DNA of 64,000 bases, from the NCBI GenBank assembly GCA_050948785.1, contig JBMNEM010000002.1, positions 248,001 through 312,000 on the forward strand, given 5' to 3'. Shown piece after piece: positions 16,978-25,848 of this stretch. The translations under genes and the position numbers were made by a program. This stretch comes from JAAZMI01 sp050948785 (lineage in GTDB: Bacteria; Bacillota; Dethiobacteria; DTU022; UBA8154). The first letter of the stretch is position 1, and each line of letters begins with the position of its first letter. A model generated the notes under the pieces. The model searched no databases. It was not told the DNA's origin and saw only the letters and a program-made list of their open reading frames with translations.

Positions 16978-17967
16978 CTAATCTTTGTGGTTAACTACAC
17001 TGTTCCGGGCCACATAGTGGGGTTTTATATCCAGGCAGTGTGTCGCCTGGACAAAACGCACTGTGCCGGTCATGCTCCGCATCACTACAGAATGAGTGGT
17101 TGCACGATCGCCGCTGTACCTTACACCCTGCAAAAGATCCCCATCAGTAATACCGCTTGCCGCAAAGATAACATCATTCCCTTTGATTAAATCCTCCATC
17201 AGAAGCAGTTGTTCGGGATCCGCCAGCCCCATTTCCTTAATCCTTTTCCGATCATCCTCATCTTCCGGAGTAAGCCGCGCCTGAAATTCCCCATCCAGGC
17301 ATTTCAGTGCTGCCGCGGCCAAAACTCCTTCCGGAGCACCGCCAATACCAAAAAGGATATCCACGCCCGTCCATTCAACAGCGGTAGCGATTGCTGCAGA
17401 GACATCACCGTCGCTGATCAGTTTCACCCGCGTGCCCAGACGGCGCAGCTCCTGAATAATATGCTTGTGACGGGGACGGTCCAGAATAATGGCCACAACA
17501 TCCTTTACTTTTTTACCCAGGGCTTTGGCCACCTGGCGAACATTTTCTTCCACCGTTGCATCAAGATCGATACTGCCTTTGGCTTTCGGGCCCACGGCAA
17601 TTTTATCCATGTAAATATCGGGAGCGTGAAGTAAACAGTTGCGTGGAGCCACAGCCAAAACAGAAAGGGCGTTGGGCAGGCCATTGGCCACCAGATTTGT
17701 CCCCTCCAGGGGATCAACGGCAACATCTACCTGCGGGGGTACCCCCGCGCCTACTTTTTCACCGATATAAAGCATCGGTGCCTGATCCATCTCACCCTCA
17801 CCAATAACCACCACACCATCAATATATACCGTGTCAAACGCCATCCGCATGGCTTCCACGGCAGCATTATCGGCAGCAATTTTATCCCCCCGCCCCATAA
17901 ACCTCCCCGTTGCCAATGCGGCCGCCTCGGTAACGCGGACAAACTCCAATGCCAGCTCCCGTTCCAT
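16978..17967 (-). CDS. glpX: Class II fructose-1,6-bisphosphatase
   Basis: Gluconeogenic hydrolase converting fructose-1,6-bisphosphate to fructose-6-phosphate; metal-dependent, lithium-sensitive fold. The ~329-residue protein shows GEGEMDQAPMLYIGE, the DPLEGTNLVANG metal/phosphate motif, GIGGAPEGVLAAAALKC and the DVIFAASGITDGDLLQGV segment. I prefer ATG 17967 (MERELALEFVRVTEAAAL, the usual family N-terminus); TTG 17976 is closer to GGAGG. It follows talC and fba on the same strand, as glpX does in B. subtilis, although the murZ gene usually between them is absent here. Confidence 0.95.
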   Translation of the reverse strand: MERELALEFVRVTEAAALATGRFMGRGDKIAADNAAVEAMRMAFDTVYIDGVVVIGEGEMDQAPMLYIGEKVGAGVPPQVDVAVDPLEGTNLVANGLPNALSVLAVAPRNCLLHAPDIYMDKIAVGPKAKGSIDLDATVEENVRQVAKALGKKVKDVVAIILDRPRHKHIIQELRRLGTRVKLISDGDVSAAIATAVEWTGVDILFGIGGAPEGVLAAAALKCLDGEFQARLTPEDEDDRKRIKEMGLADPEQLLLMEDLIKGNDVIFAASGITDGDLLQGVRYSGDRATTHSVVMRSMTGTVRFVQATHCLDIKPHYVARNSVVNHKD

Positions 17968-18054
17968 AAAATCCAAGCTCCTCCCCCTGTATGGATTACC
18001 CCTCCCACCAACAATTCTCTTTTTAATAATTCACTTTAATAATTCCCTTTTTTC

Positions 18055-18711
18055 CTATTGCTGCCTCTTGTTCCAGTCCGCCAGAAAACGCTCCACACCC
18101 AGATCCGTAAGGGGATGCCGTGTCATCTGCTCGAGGACCTTAAAGGGAACCGTGGCAATCTGCGCCCCCGCCAGGGCGGCTTCGTGAACATGGCGGGGAT
18201 GGCGGATGCTCGCAGCAATAACCTGCGTCCCGATCTGGTGCTTGCTGAAAATATCTACCATCTCCCGGACCAGGTCCATACCGTCCCAGCCGATATCATC
18301 AAGCCGCCCGACAAAGGGGCTGACATAAGCAGCCCCTGCTCTCGCCGCCAGAAGAGCCTGGTTTGCAGAAAAAACAAGGGTTACATTACAAGCAATCTTT
18401 TTTTTGCCTTGGTTTAGCCTGTAAACAGCTTTTAAACCCTCGACACCGATGGGAATTTTAATGACAATGTTCGGCGCCAATTCCGCCAGAAGGCGCGCCT
18501 CCTTCTCCATCTCCCCGGCAGTAGTACCCAGAACTTCCACGCTGATCGGCTTATTTCCCCCGAGCAGCTGGCAGATTTGCCGGATCAATTCTTCAAAGGA
18601 GCCGGTTTCCCGGGCGATTAACGTGGGATTGGTCGTCAACCCGCCGATCACTCCCCAGGAAACCGCCTCGGTAATTTCTTGCAGGTTAGCTGAATCAAGA
18701 TAAAACTGCAC
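18055..18711 (-). CDS. talC: Transaldolase-like fructose-6-phosphate aldolase
   Basis: Small class I aldolase of the TalC/FSA family, 218 residues. The N-terminus QFYLDSANLQEI is typical, and the Schiff-base lysine lies in IVIKIPIGVEGLKA. Other family segments are LTTNPTLIAR, NVTLVFSANQALLAARAGA and YVSPFVGRLDDIG. The GTG at 18711 has GGGGG 8 nt upstream and aligns with the family; the TTG at 18726 is less likely. It lies 25 nt after fba. These short proteins can be transaldolases or fructose-6-phosphate aldolases, and sequence alone does not settle which. Confidence 0.9.
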   Translation of the reverse strand: MQFYLDSANLQEITEAVSWGVIGGLTTNPTLIARETGSFEELIRQICQLLGGNKPISVEVLGTTAGEMEKEARLLAELAPNIVIKIPIGVEGLKAVYRLNQGKKKIACNVTLVFSANQALLAARAGAAYVSPFVGRLDDIGWDGMDLVREMVDIFSKHQIGTQVIAASIRHPRHVHEAALAGAQIATVPFKVLEQMTRHPLTDLGVERFLADWNKRQQ

Positions 18712-18736
18712 TATTTTTTCCCCCAATAAATATCTT

Positions 18737-19591
18737 TTATGCTTTACCGGAACAACCGAAAAGGCGCATTTTTTCCTTAATTATCTTTTTCGCCGCTTCT
18801 TTCCCCGGGGCAAGTATTTTACGGGGATCGATATCCGCCGGATTTGCCTGCATATAAGCGGTAACAGCCTGGACAAAAGCCTGGCGAATCTGCGTATCGA
18901 TATTAATCTTGGTCACACCCAGGGCCACCGCCTGCTTGATCGCCTCATCCGGTACCCCGGAAGAGCCGTGCAGTACAATAGAGGTAGTTACAAGCTCTTT
19001 AATCCGCTTCAAACGGGGATAATCCAACTTGGGCTCAAACTTATAGGGCCCATGTGCTGTCCCGACGGCTACAGCCAGGGCATCAACCTCTGTTTCCCGG
19101 ACAAAGCGTTCTGCTTCCTCCGGCTCGGTAAAAAGAGCCTCTCTCTCTTCCACGGTAACATCATCTTCCGTGCCACCTATTTTCCCCAGCTCCCCTTCCA
19201 CAGAAACGCCCACGGCACGGGCGATCTCCACAACACGCCTGGTCATGGCAATGTTTTCCTCCAAAGGAAGCTTGGAACCATCATACATCACCGAACTGAA
19301 ACCGTAACGGATACAGCGTATGACCTGTTCATAATCAGTTCCATGGTCGAGATGCAGGACAACAGGTATTTTTACACCCCTGGCCGCAGCCTTGACCATG
19401 GCGACAATAAAATCCAGCCCGGCATATTTTATCGCGCCCTGGCTGGCCTGCACAATCACCGGAGAATTCTCTTCGGCGGCAGCTTCAATGATGGCCTGCA
19501 CAATCTCCATATTGTTGGCATTAAAAGCCCCTACAGCATAACCACCTTTTTCAGCGGGTTCCAGAACTTCCCTTAAACTCACCAGATTCAT
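18737..19591 (-). CDS. fba: Class II fructose-1,6-bisphosphate aldolase
   Basis: Zinc-dependent aldolase of glycolysis and gluconeogenesis, 284 residues. It has the N-terminal GAFNANNMEIVQAIIEAA, the zinc/catalytic HLDHGTD motif, the second zinc region (VGTAHGPYKFEPKLDYPRL), and the phosphate-binding HGSSGVPDE and KINIDTQIR segments. AGGAGAAGG precedes the ATG at 19591. It heads the fba-talC-glpX group and so pairs aldolase with FBPase. The short inverted repeat between it and the upstream membrane gene (19606-19626) may be a weak terminator. Confidence 0.96.
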   Translation of the reverse strand: MNLVSLREVLEPAEKGGYAVGAFNANNMEIVQAIIEAAAEENSPVIVQASQGAIKYAGLDFIVAMVKAAARGVKIPVVLHLDHGTDYEQVIRCIRYGFSSVMYDGSKLPLEENIAMTRRVVEIARAVGVSVEGELGKIGGTEDDVTVEEREALFTEPEEAERFVRETEVDALAVAVGTAHGPYKFEPKLDYPRLKRIKELVTTSIVLHGSSGVPDEAIKQAVALGVTKINIDTQIRQAFVQAVTAYMQANPADIDPRKILAPGKEAAKKIIKEKMRLFGCSGKA

Positions 19592-19666
19592 TTTTCCTTC
19601 TCCTTTCTCCCGGTAAAAAATACTTTTACCAACAGAAGTAAACCCTCTCCGGTGCGGCCCACTTAC

Positions 19667-20344
19667 TTAAAACAAGGCCGGTGCGCCCGGAAACCTCTCC
19701 ACAAACTGCATCGCCAGAGGAAACAGAAAAACAACCGCCAGCAGCAGAAAAAGAACAAACGCCGTCAAAATAGCAATCAGGGGCATAAAATAACAGAGTA
19801 CCGCACGCCCCAAGGAGAACTCATGGACTACCCGCAAGCCGGCGATTTTCAGCCACAAAGACCATAAAAGAGCGGCGGCCGTGAGCAATCCAATAGTATT
19901 AAAAGCCGTATAGCGGTTTAAAAGACCCCCCAGGGCGACAATCAAATATGGGAAATGCCCATATCCGAGGACAGCTCCCAGGCTGAAAAGATTACCTCTC
20001 CCCCCCAAAAGCTCCGCAACAAAGTTTCTCACTGCGACCATCAGCAAAAAGTAAAGCGGTCCAAAAACAAGTTGTATTAATAGCGTGGCCAAAGGAACAA
20101 GCCGGGATACACTCTCTCCCATTTCCGGGGAAAAGAAAGGAGCGGCCTCCGGCGGCACTAACAATACACCCTGTTCCATCCTGTAACCAAGGTTCAAATT
20201 AACTGTAGCCAAGGAGACAATCAAGCTCACAAGTAGGTAAACCGCCAGCCCGTTCCAGATATTTCTTGTACGGGCAATGCGGGGCAGGCCCTTGGAGGAA
20301 TTAAATAGTACATCATAGAAATCATCGAGAAATTCTTTAAACAT
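19667..20344 (-). CDS. Yip1-family membrane protein
   Basis: A 225-residue integral membrane protein of the Yip1 superfamily, with about five hydrophobic segments (around residues 30-50, 85-105, 125-150, 155-180 and 190-215). It starts MFKEFLDDFYDVLFNSSKGLPRIARTRN, the short cytosolic lead typical of the family. Function is unknown. It is 15 nt downstream of sppA and upstream of fba, so it is probably co-transcribed with sppA. The assignment rests on topology and the N-terminal pattern. Confidence 0.65.
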   Translation of the reverse strand: MFKEFLDDFYDVLFNSSKGLPRIARTRNIWNGLAVYLLVSLIVSLATVNLNLGYRMEQGVLLVPPEAAPFFSPEMGESVSRLVPLATLLIQLVFGPLYFLLMVAVRNFVAELLGGRGNLFSLGAVLGYGHFPYLIVALGGLLNRYTAFNTIGLLTAAALLWSLWLKIAGLRVVHEFSLGRAVLCYFMPLIAILTAFVLFLLLAVVFLFPLAMQFVERFPGAPALF

Positions 20345-20359
20345 AACTCCCCTCCTAAT

Positions 20360-21265
20360 CTACTGCATCAACAAACCCCGCTTCCTTAAAATGGAGGAAA
20401 AGGGTTCAACTTCCAACTGCGAGCCCGTAAATAACATGCTCCAGAAATTCTGGCGGCCATAACGATAAACTTGCGGTTTCCCTTTAATGCCCGCCTTTTC
20501 TGCAGCAATATCCAGCGCATCATAAAGATTACCCAATTCGTCGACCAACCCCGCCTCCAGAGCCTGCTGGCCTGTTAAAACACGCCCATCAGCATAAGCC
20601 AGCACTTTTTCACGGCTCAGCCCCCGTCCTTCCACAACAATATCAACAAACTGGTCATAAATATCGCTAACCATCACCTCTAGCAGTTCTTTTTCTGCAT
20701 CAGTAAGTGAACGGGCCGGGTTTAAGGTATCTTTAAATTCACCGCTTTTAATCACTTCGTATTCAATACCTAAGAGATCGTACAGCCCCTGCATATTGGT
20801 GGCATCGATAATCACACCGATACTTCCCGTGATCGTGGCCGGGTTGGCTACAACGTAATCAGCGGCACAGGCGACCATATACCCCCCTGAAGCAGCCATA
20901 TCCGCCATAGAGACAACGACGACTTTTCCTTTTTCGCGAATTTTTTTAAGCTCCTCATGGATTTCTTGCGAAGCGGCTGCAGAGCCTCCCGGGCTGTTGA
21001 TGCGTACCACCAGGGCTTTGACGGGGTCATCCCCAGCCCGGCGGATCTCTTCCAAAAGGCGGTCGCCTCCGCCCCCCCCGGAAAAGACCCCCCCTTCCCC
21101 GGCAGCAATAACACCATCAACAGTGATTAAACCGATCAGGTTTTCGGCAGAAGGAACAGTATTGCGCTTCCAAGGGGAAGGAGAAAAGAATTCCTTCGCT
21201 CCTAATAAAACAGCAAACAAAAGAATGATAAAAATTACTGTAATAATAATATATTTCCGGCGGAT
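20360..21265 (-). CDS. sppA: Signal peptide peptidase SppA (S49 family)
   Basis: Membrane-anchored serine protease that degrades cleaved signal peptides. It has the catalytic Ser/Lys dyad regions of short Gram-positive SppA: NSPGGSAAASQEIHEELKKIR, then DMAASGGYMVACAADYVVANPATITGSIGV, and the conserved YDQFVDIVVEGRGLS. The N-terminal membrane segment (RRKYIIITVIFIILLFAVLLG) extends upstream of the first TTG (21220). The only well-placed initiation site is AAAGGGGGG, 6 nt, then ATC at 21265. No ATG, GTG or TTG lies in that stretch. I therefore mark a probable AUC start, or an error at that codon. Confidence 0.9.
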   Translation of the reverse strand: MRRKYIIITVIFIILLFAVLLGAKEFFSPSPWKRNTVPSAENLIGLITVDGVIAAGEGGVFSGGGGGDRLLEEIRRAGDDPVKALVVRINSPGGSAAASQEIHEELKKIREKGKVVVVSMADMAASGGYMVACAADYVVANPATITGSIGVIIDATNMQGLYDLLGIEYEVIKSGEFKDTLNPARSLTDAEKELLEVMVSDIYDQFVDIVVEGRGLSREKVLAYADGRVLTGQQALEAGLVDELGNLYDALDIAAEKAGIKGKPQVYRYGRQNFWSMLFTGSQLEVEPFSSILRKRGLLMQ

Positions 21266-21696
21266 AAAAAACCCCCCTTTAGGATTGTTTTACAGGCCAG
21301 TGCTTATTAACCAGGAAAATTCGCCATTGGAGTGGTCATAAGAAGAAAATTATTTACATATCGGGTCGGAATTCTTGTACATGGCTGGAAACAAATTGTA
21401 GAGTATTGCAGAGTGAACTACCTCTCTCCACACTTCCAAACGGGGAAAAAGAGACTGCTCACCAATGAGAGTTAAAAACCAAAACTATGGCGGTGCAGGT
21501 TGTTAGTAGGTGATTTGTGCTTCGCCTCCCGCAAAAGAGCAGCACTGGCAGGGGAATACATCATTTTCATATTTAAATACTATTTCTACCTTTGTAAAAT
21601 CATTCCTGCTTACTGAGTAAAAATCCCTCTTCTTAATAAACAAGTTAATAAAACAAGAACACCTTCTTTAAATAAATATCCCCCACCCGGGCTATA
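21266..21696. other. Intergenic region between pyrG and sppA
   Basis: About 430 nt without a recognisable gene, repeat or strong hairpin. It presumably contains the sppA promoter on the minus strand; the sppA ribosome site AAAGGGGGG is at 21272-21280. I see no convincing pyrG terminator. Confidence 0.5.
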
Positions 21697-23322
21697 TTAA
21701 ACGGAGGGGGTATCAAGCTGAGAATGGATAAAATCCATAAAAAGCGGGTGGGGCCTGTTCGGACGGGATTTAAACTCCGGATGAAACTGTGTCGCCACAA
21801 ACCAGGGGTGGTCTTTTAACTCCACAATCTCCACCACCTGATCGTCAGGACAGCGACCGCTGAAAACCATCCCGGCACTTTCTAATTTTTTTTGAAATAA
21901 ATTATTAAATTTATAATTATGGCGGTGTCTCTCATCAATTTCCTCTTTTTGATAAGCCTGATAAGCTTTGCTGCCAGGGAGCAGTTTGCAGGGATAACGA
22001 CCAAGCCTCATCCTCCCTCCATGGGGAGATTGCCCCTCTTCCTCCTGCCCCGGCAAAGATTCGATCACAGCAGCGGGGGTATGGGGATCAAACTCCTGCG
22101 AATAGGCCTTTTCCAGGCCGCAAACATTCCTGGCCACCTCGATAATCGCACAGTGCATCCCCAGGCAAAATCCTAAAAAAGGCACTCCATTTTCCCGGGC
22201 AAAACGCGCCGCCGCGATTTTACCTTCAATACCACGTTCGCCAAAGCCCCCGGGAACCACAACCCCTTGAACCCCGTCAAAAAGGCTCTCCCGTTCCTTT
22301 TTACCGGCGAGCGCCTCGATCTGTTCCGCCCCGATCCAGCGTATTTCCACCTGGACATCATGATAGGCCCCGGCATGACGAAGCGCTTCGATCACACTGG
22401 TATAGGCATCTTTATAAGCTGTATATTTCCCCACCAGGGCAACGGTCAGCTTTTTCTGCAGCCCGTTAATCCTTTGGACCATCTTCCTCCAGGCAGACAG
22501 ATCGGCCTCTTTCAAGGGCATTCCGAATTTCTCCAGCACGATTCTGTCCAACCCTTCTTCTTTGAGAATCAAGGGCACCTCGTAAATATTCGGATAGCTC
22601 CTGTTCTCAACTACTTCACGGGCATTGATATCACAAAAAAGGGCGATCTTGTCTTTGATCTCCTTGGTCAAGGGGTGTTCCGTCCGGCAGACAATCAGAT
22701 CCGGTTGGATACCGATACCGCGCAGTTCTTTCACACTATGTTGGGTGGGCTTGGTTTTCAATTCTTCGGAGGGTTCCAAATAGGGAATGAGGGTGACATG
22801 GATATAACAAACATTCTCCTTGCCCAGGTCCGTCTTCATCTGGCGGATAGCTTCCAAAAAAGGAAGGCTCTCAATATCCCCTACCGTGCCCCCTATTTCG
22901 GAAATGACCACCTCCGCCCCCGCATCCTCGGCCATACACATTATTCTTTCTTTAATCTCGTTCGTGATATGAGGGATGACTTGGACCGTTCCTCCCTGGT
23001 ATTCACCACGGCGCTCTTTATTAATGACCGACCAGTAAATTTTTCCTGTCGTGACATTATTGTATTTTGTTAAATTGGCATCGATAAAGCGCTCATAATG
23101 ACCCAAATCCATGTCCGTTTCGGTCCCATCGTCAGTCACAAAAATCTCCCCATGCTGGTAAGGGCTCATGGTCCCCGGATCCACATTGATATAAGGATCC
23201 AGCTTTTGAATGGTAACCTTGAAACCGCGGCTTTCTAACAAGCAGCCTAAAGAGGCTGCTGTAATGCCTTTACCCAGCGAGGACACTACCCCCCCGGTAA
23301 TAAAAACATATTTGGCAACCAT
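21697..23322 (-). CDS. pyrG: CTP synthase
   Basis: Glutamine-dependent amidation of UTP to CTP. The 541-residue protein has the synthetase domain first (KYVFITGGVVSSLGKGITAASLG, YINVDPGTMSPYQHGEIFVTDDG) and a C-terminal class I glutamine amidotransferase with nucleophile Cys in FLGFCLGMH and the HPEF motif (ATQFHPEFKS). Here pyrG follows the polyamine gene speB with a 51-nt gap on the same strand. I did not find a pyrG-type attenuator in the leader, so CTP-dependent attenuation as in B. subtilis is not supported here. Confidence 0.98.
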   Translation of the reverse strand: MVAKYVFITGGVVSSLGKGITAASLGCLLESRGFKVTIQKLDPYINVDPGTMSPYQHGEIFVTDDGTETDMDLGHYERFIDANLTKYNNVTTGKIYWSVINKERRGEYQGGTVQVIPHITNEIKERIMCMAEDAGAEVVISEIGGTVGDIESLPFLEAIRQMKTDLGKENVCYIHVTLIPYLEPSEELKTKPTQHSVKELRGIGIQPDLIVCRTEHPLTKEIKDKIALFCDINAREVVENRSYPNIYEVPLILKEEGLDRIVLEKFGMPLKEADLSAWRKMVQRINGLQKKLTVALVGKYTAYKDAYTSVIEALRHAGAYHDVQVEIRWIGAEQIEALAGKKERESLFDGVQGVVVPGGFGERGIEGKIAAARFARENGVPFLGFCLGMHCAIIEVARNVCGLEKAYSQEFDPHTPAAVIESLPGQEEEGQSPHGGRMRLGRYPCKLLPGSKAYQAYQKEEIDERHRHNYKFNNLFQKKLESAGMVFSGRCPDDQVVEIVELKDHPWFVATQFHPEFKSRPNRPHPLFMDFIHSQLDTPSV

Positions 23323-23373
23323 TTATTTCGACTCCTTTTTCTCGATTCTTGGCGCCATAAAAACCAAAAAAAA

Positions 23374-24240
23374 CTATAGAAAGGTGAGCAGCGCCTCACG
23401 CATAATTTTTGCTCCCAATAAAGCTGTAATCTGTGCATGGTCATAAGGTGGGCAGATCTCTACCAGGTCAAAAGCGATCACCCGTTCTTTAAAAGCCTCC
23501 AGGAAAGGAAATATCTCCAGCAGTTCCCCCGGAGATATCCCCCCGGGCTCCGGTGCAGTTACGCCCGGGGCAAAGGCAGGATCAACCACATCGATATCCA
23601 GGGTTATATACAGAGCCGCATCCTTAAAACGGGACAGTATTCTTTTTAAAGGTTCCGCCAGTGAAAAAAACGAAATATTATCTCCCTGCATCCCGGGCAT
23701 TTCCTCCCGGGCTGCTGAACGCACCCCAAACTGGTAAAGGGTAACACCGGCCAACTGCTGCAGAAGATAGGCCACAGAGGCATGGGAGTGCGTGACCCCC
23801 TGGTAAGAAGGGCGCCTGTCGGCATGTGCGTCAATATAAATAACGGTGATCTCCCGGTGTACCTGGAGGCAGCCTTTTACAGCCCCAAAGGTCATGGTAT
23901 GCTCCCCGCCGATTAGAAAAGGTTTTTGTCCCCGTTTTAAAAAATAAGCCACGCTATTGGAGATGGTATCCAGCGATAAAACCGTGTTTCCAGGCGGTAG
24001 AACGAGATCCCCGGCATCAAAAAAAGAAAGGTCCCTTAAATCCCTTTGGCGGTAGATACTATATTCCTCCAGAGCGTGAGAAACAGCACGCACGGCAAGC
24101 GGGGCAAACCGGCTGCCCGGCCGGAATGAGCTTGTATCATCCAAAGGGACGCCTAAAATAACCCCATCGGGCTCCTCCTCACGGCCTGCAGCCAGGAAAA
24201 CACCTGCATTTTCTATCGGAGGGAATACGGAAGAACCCAA
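23374..24240 (-). CDS. speB: Agmatinase (ureohydrolase family)
   Basis: Binuclear manganese enzyme hydrolysing agmatine to putrescine and urea. The 288-residue protein has the metal-binding motifs GGEHTMTFG, DAHADRR and DIDVVDPAFAPG of the arginase/agmatinase family. The context (pdaD-speE-speB, with arginine decarboxylase) favours agmatine as substrate. The likely start is TTG at 24240, with an unusually distant AGAGGGGG about 12 nt upstream and no better alternative. The 95-nt gap to speE shows no separate gene. Confidence 0.92.
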   Translation of the reverse strand: MGSSVFPPIENAGVFLAAGREEEPDGVILGVPLDDTSSFRPGSRFAPLAVRAVSHALEEYSIYRQRDLRDLSFFDAGDLVLPPGNTVLSLDTISNSVAYFLKRGQKPFLIGGEHTMTFGAVKGCLQVHREITVIYIDAHADRRPSYQGVTHSHASVAYLLQQLAGVTLYQFGVRSAAREEMPGMQGDNISFFSLAEPLKRILSRFKDAALYITLDIDVVDPAFAPGVTAPEPGGISPGELLEIFPFLEAFKERVIAFDLVEICPPYDHAQITALLGAKIMREALLTFL

Positions 24241-24335
24241 TTTATCGCCTGACCCCCTCTCTCCTCTTGGCCCGGCGTAACATCCTCACGAGGCCAGGAA
24301 GCCCCGGGGATTTCCGCCGGTAATCCTGATGACAC

Positions 24336-25163
24336 TCAATCCTCCAGCAGCTCCTGTACAAAACGGGGCAGAGAAAAAGAGCTCCGGTGAACTTGCGGCG
24401 TATAATACCTGGTATCCCGCGGCAACAGCATTCCTTGCGGCTGTAGGGGATCATAACATTTTGAGCCGAGGGTAAAACTCCAGAGCCCCCCGGGATAAGT
24501 CGGAACCGGCGCGAGATAAAGGCAGGTATGGGGGAAAATAGCTTTGATCCGGCGAAAAACGGTGCGAATGAGCTCCGCGTTTAAAAACGGCGATTCAGTT
24601 TGCGCCACAATAATCCCCTCCGGCTTTAAAGCCCTGAAAACCGCCTCATAAAAAGAGGAGGCAAAAAGCCCTACCGCCGGCCCGACCGGTTCAGTAGAAT
24701 CAACAATAATGATGTCATAAGCTTCCTGCAGGGAGCGGATATATTCGATACCGTCAACAATCTTGATCTCCAGGCGGAAATCTTCCAACGCAGAGTTGAC
24801 CTCCGGCAAAAAACGCTTGGCCGCCTCCACAACCTGGAGATCAATCTCCGCCAGCGTAATTCTCTCCACCTGCGGATACTTGCTTATTTCACGCACCGCA
24901 CCACCGTCGCCCCCGCCCACCACCAGGACAGATTGGGGGTGGGGATGGGTTCTCAGGGGAATATGCACAATCATCTCATGATAAATAAATTCATCGGCCA
25001 CCGTAGTCTGCACCATACCGTCGAGCACCAGCATACGCCCAAACTGAAAAGTATCCAGGATGGCAATCTCCTGATAATCTGTTTGAGCCCGGTATAAAGT
25101 CTCCTTGATTTTACAGGAAAATCCCAGGTCGGGGGTTTGCTTTTCTGTATACCACAGTTCCAT
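24336..25163 (-). CDS. speE: Spermidine synthase (polyamine aminopropyltransferase)
   Basis: Transfers an aminopropyl group from decarboxylated SAM to putrescine. The 275-residue protein starts MELWYTEKQTPDLGFSCKI, has the nucleotide-binding motif VLVVGGGDGGAVREI, then DGIEYIRS and the catalytic DSTEPVGPA loop. It lies between pdaD and speB. No SAM decarboxylase (speD) is in the window, so that enzyme must be encoded elsewhere or the enzyme uses another donor. Substrate preference among diamines is not resolved by sequence. Confidence 0.94.
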   Translation of the reverse strand: MELWYTEKQTPDLGFSCKIKETLYRAQTDYQEIAILDTFQFGRMLVLDGMVQTTVADEFIYHEMIVHIPLRTHPHPQSVLVVGGGDGGAVREISKYPQVERITLAEIDLQVVEAAKRFLPEVNSALEDFRLEIKIVDGIEYIRSLQEAYDIIIVDSTEPVGPAVGLFASSFYEAVFRALKPEGIIVAQTESPFLNAELIRTVFRRIKAIFPHTCLYLAPVPTYPGGLWSFTLGSKCYDPLQPQGMLLPRDTRYYTPQVHRSSFSLPRFVQELLED

Positions 25164-25198
25164 TTCGCTATTTCCACCACCAGCTTAAAAATATCGCT

Positions 25199-25657
25199 TT
25201 ACCAGAGCGCTACCGCGGCGATGGCCGCACCGGCTTTCTCCACCCTGTGTTCGGCGCTTTTAATTTTCATTCCCTTTAACTCCAGGCCGCGATTTAAAAA
25301 TGCTTCTTTAATCATCGCCTCCACTTTGGCCCGGGCAGCTTCCGCACTGCAATTTCCGGAATGCTCCATAATAACCCCAAAACTTCCTGCGGAAAAACCA
25401 ATCCCTACCGCGGCGGCGATCAATTCTCCTTTTTTTTCACTGGAGGTCGCCCCGTATGCTGTAGGAACAAAAGACCCGGGCGGAAATTTGATCCCGTTTT
25501 CTTCTTCTTTACATCCGGGAGGAAGAATACTGCTCAACCTGACAAGATTAACATTACCGAGACCGGCCTTCAAAAGAGCAACATCAAATGCTGTCAGGGC
25601 ATGATTTGCTTCCGCTGTCGTTGCCATAATAATAAATCGTTCCGGCTTTACAAGCAT
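25199..25657 (-). CDS. pdaD: Pyruvoyl-dependent arginine decarboxylase
   Basis: Converts arginine to agmatine using a pyruvoyl group made by self-cleavage of the chain. The ~152-residue proenzyme contains the cleavage region NLVRLSSILPPG, with the serine pair at residues 42-43, the expected processing site. EHSG and the C-terminal VEKAGAAIAAVALW fit the family. ATG 25657 has AGAGGTGG upstream and is preferred over the longer frame beginning at 25708. It is the first gene of the polyamine set: arginine to agmatine here, agmatine to putrescine by speB, putrescine to spermidine by speE. Confidence 0.93.
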   Translation of the reverse strand: MLVKPERFIIMATTAEANHALTAFDVALLKAGLGNVNLVRLSSILPPGCKEEENGIKFPPGSFVPTAYGATSSEKKGELIAAAVGIGFSAGSFGVIMEHSGNCSAEAARAKVEAMIKEAFLNRGLELKGMKIKSAEHRVEKAGAAIAAVALW

Positions 25658-25848
25658 CGCTGGGCCACCTCTTTCTATAATTCTTATTTCTTGAGTACAC
25701 TGGTGCAATTATACCAAAATGCGATCTAAAAATAAACCATGTCAGCTGCTACAAAAAAAAAAATTTTTAAATCAAAACCGCCTGAAACCAACAGCTTATT
25801 TCAGCAACCGGCCGGCAGAAAGCGGTTTCAATTATCGACCGAAAAAAA

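Noticed and set aside
19606..19626. Hairpin GGTAAAA-GTA-TTTTTTACC before fba
   Set aside because: Short and AT-only, overlapping the fba leader; too weak to call a terminator.
21342..21696. Possible riboswitch or pyrG attenuator in the gap downstream of pyrG
   Set aside because: The gap follows pyrG rather than precedes it, and I find no known riboswitch core or strong hairpin.
22267..23073. Plus-strand frame of about 268 codons antisense to pyrG
   Set aside because: Shadow of the conserved pyrG coding sequence.
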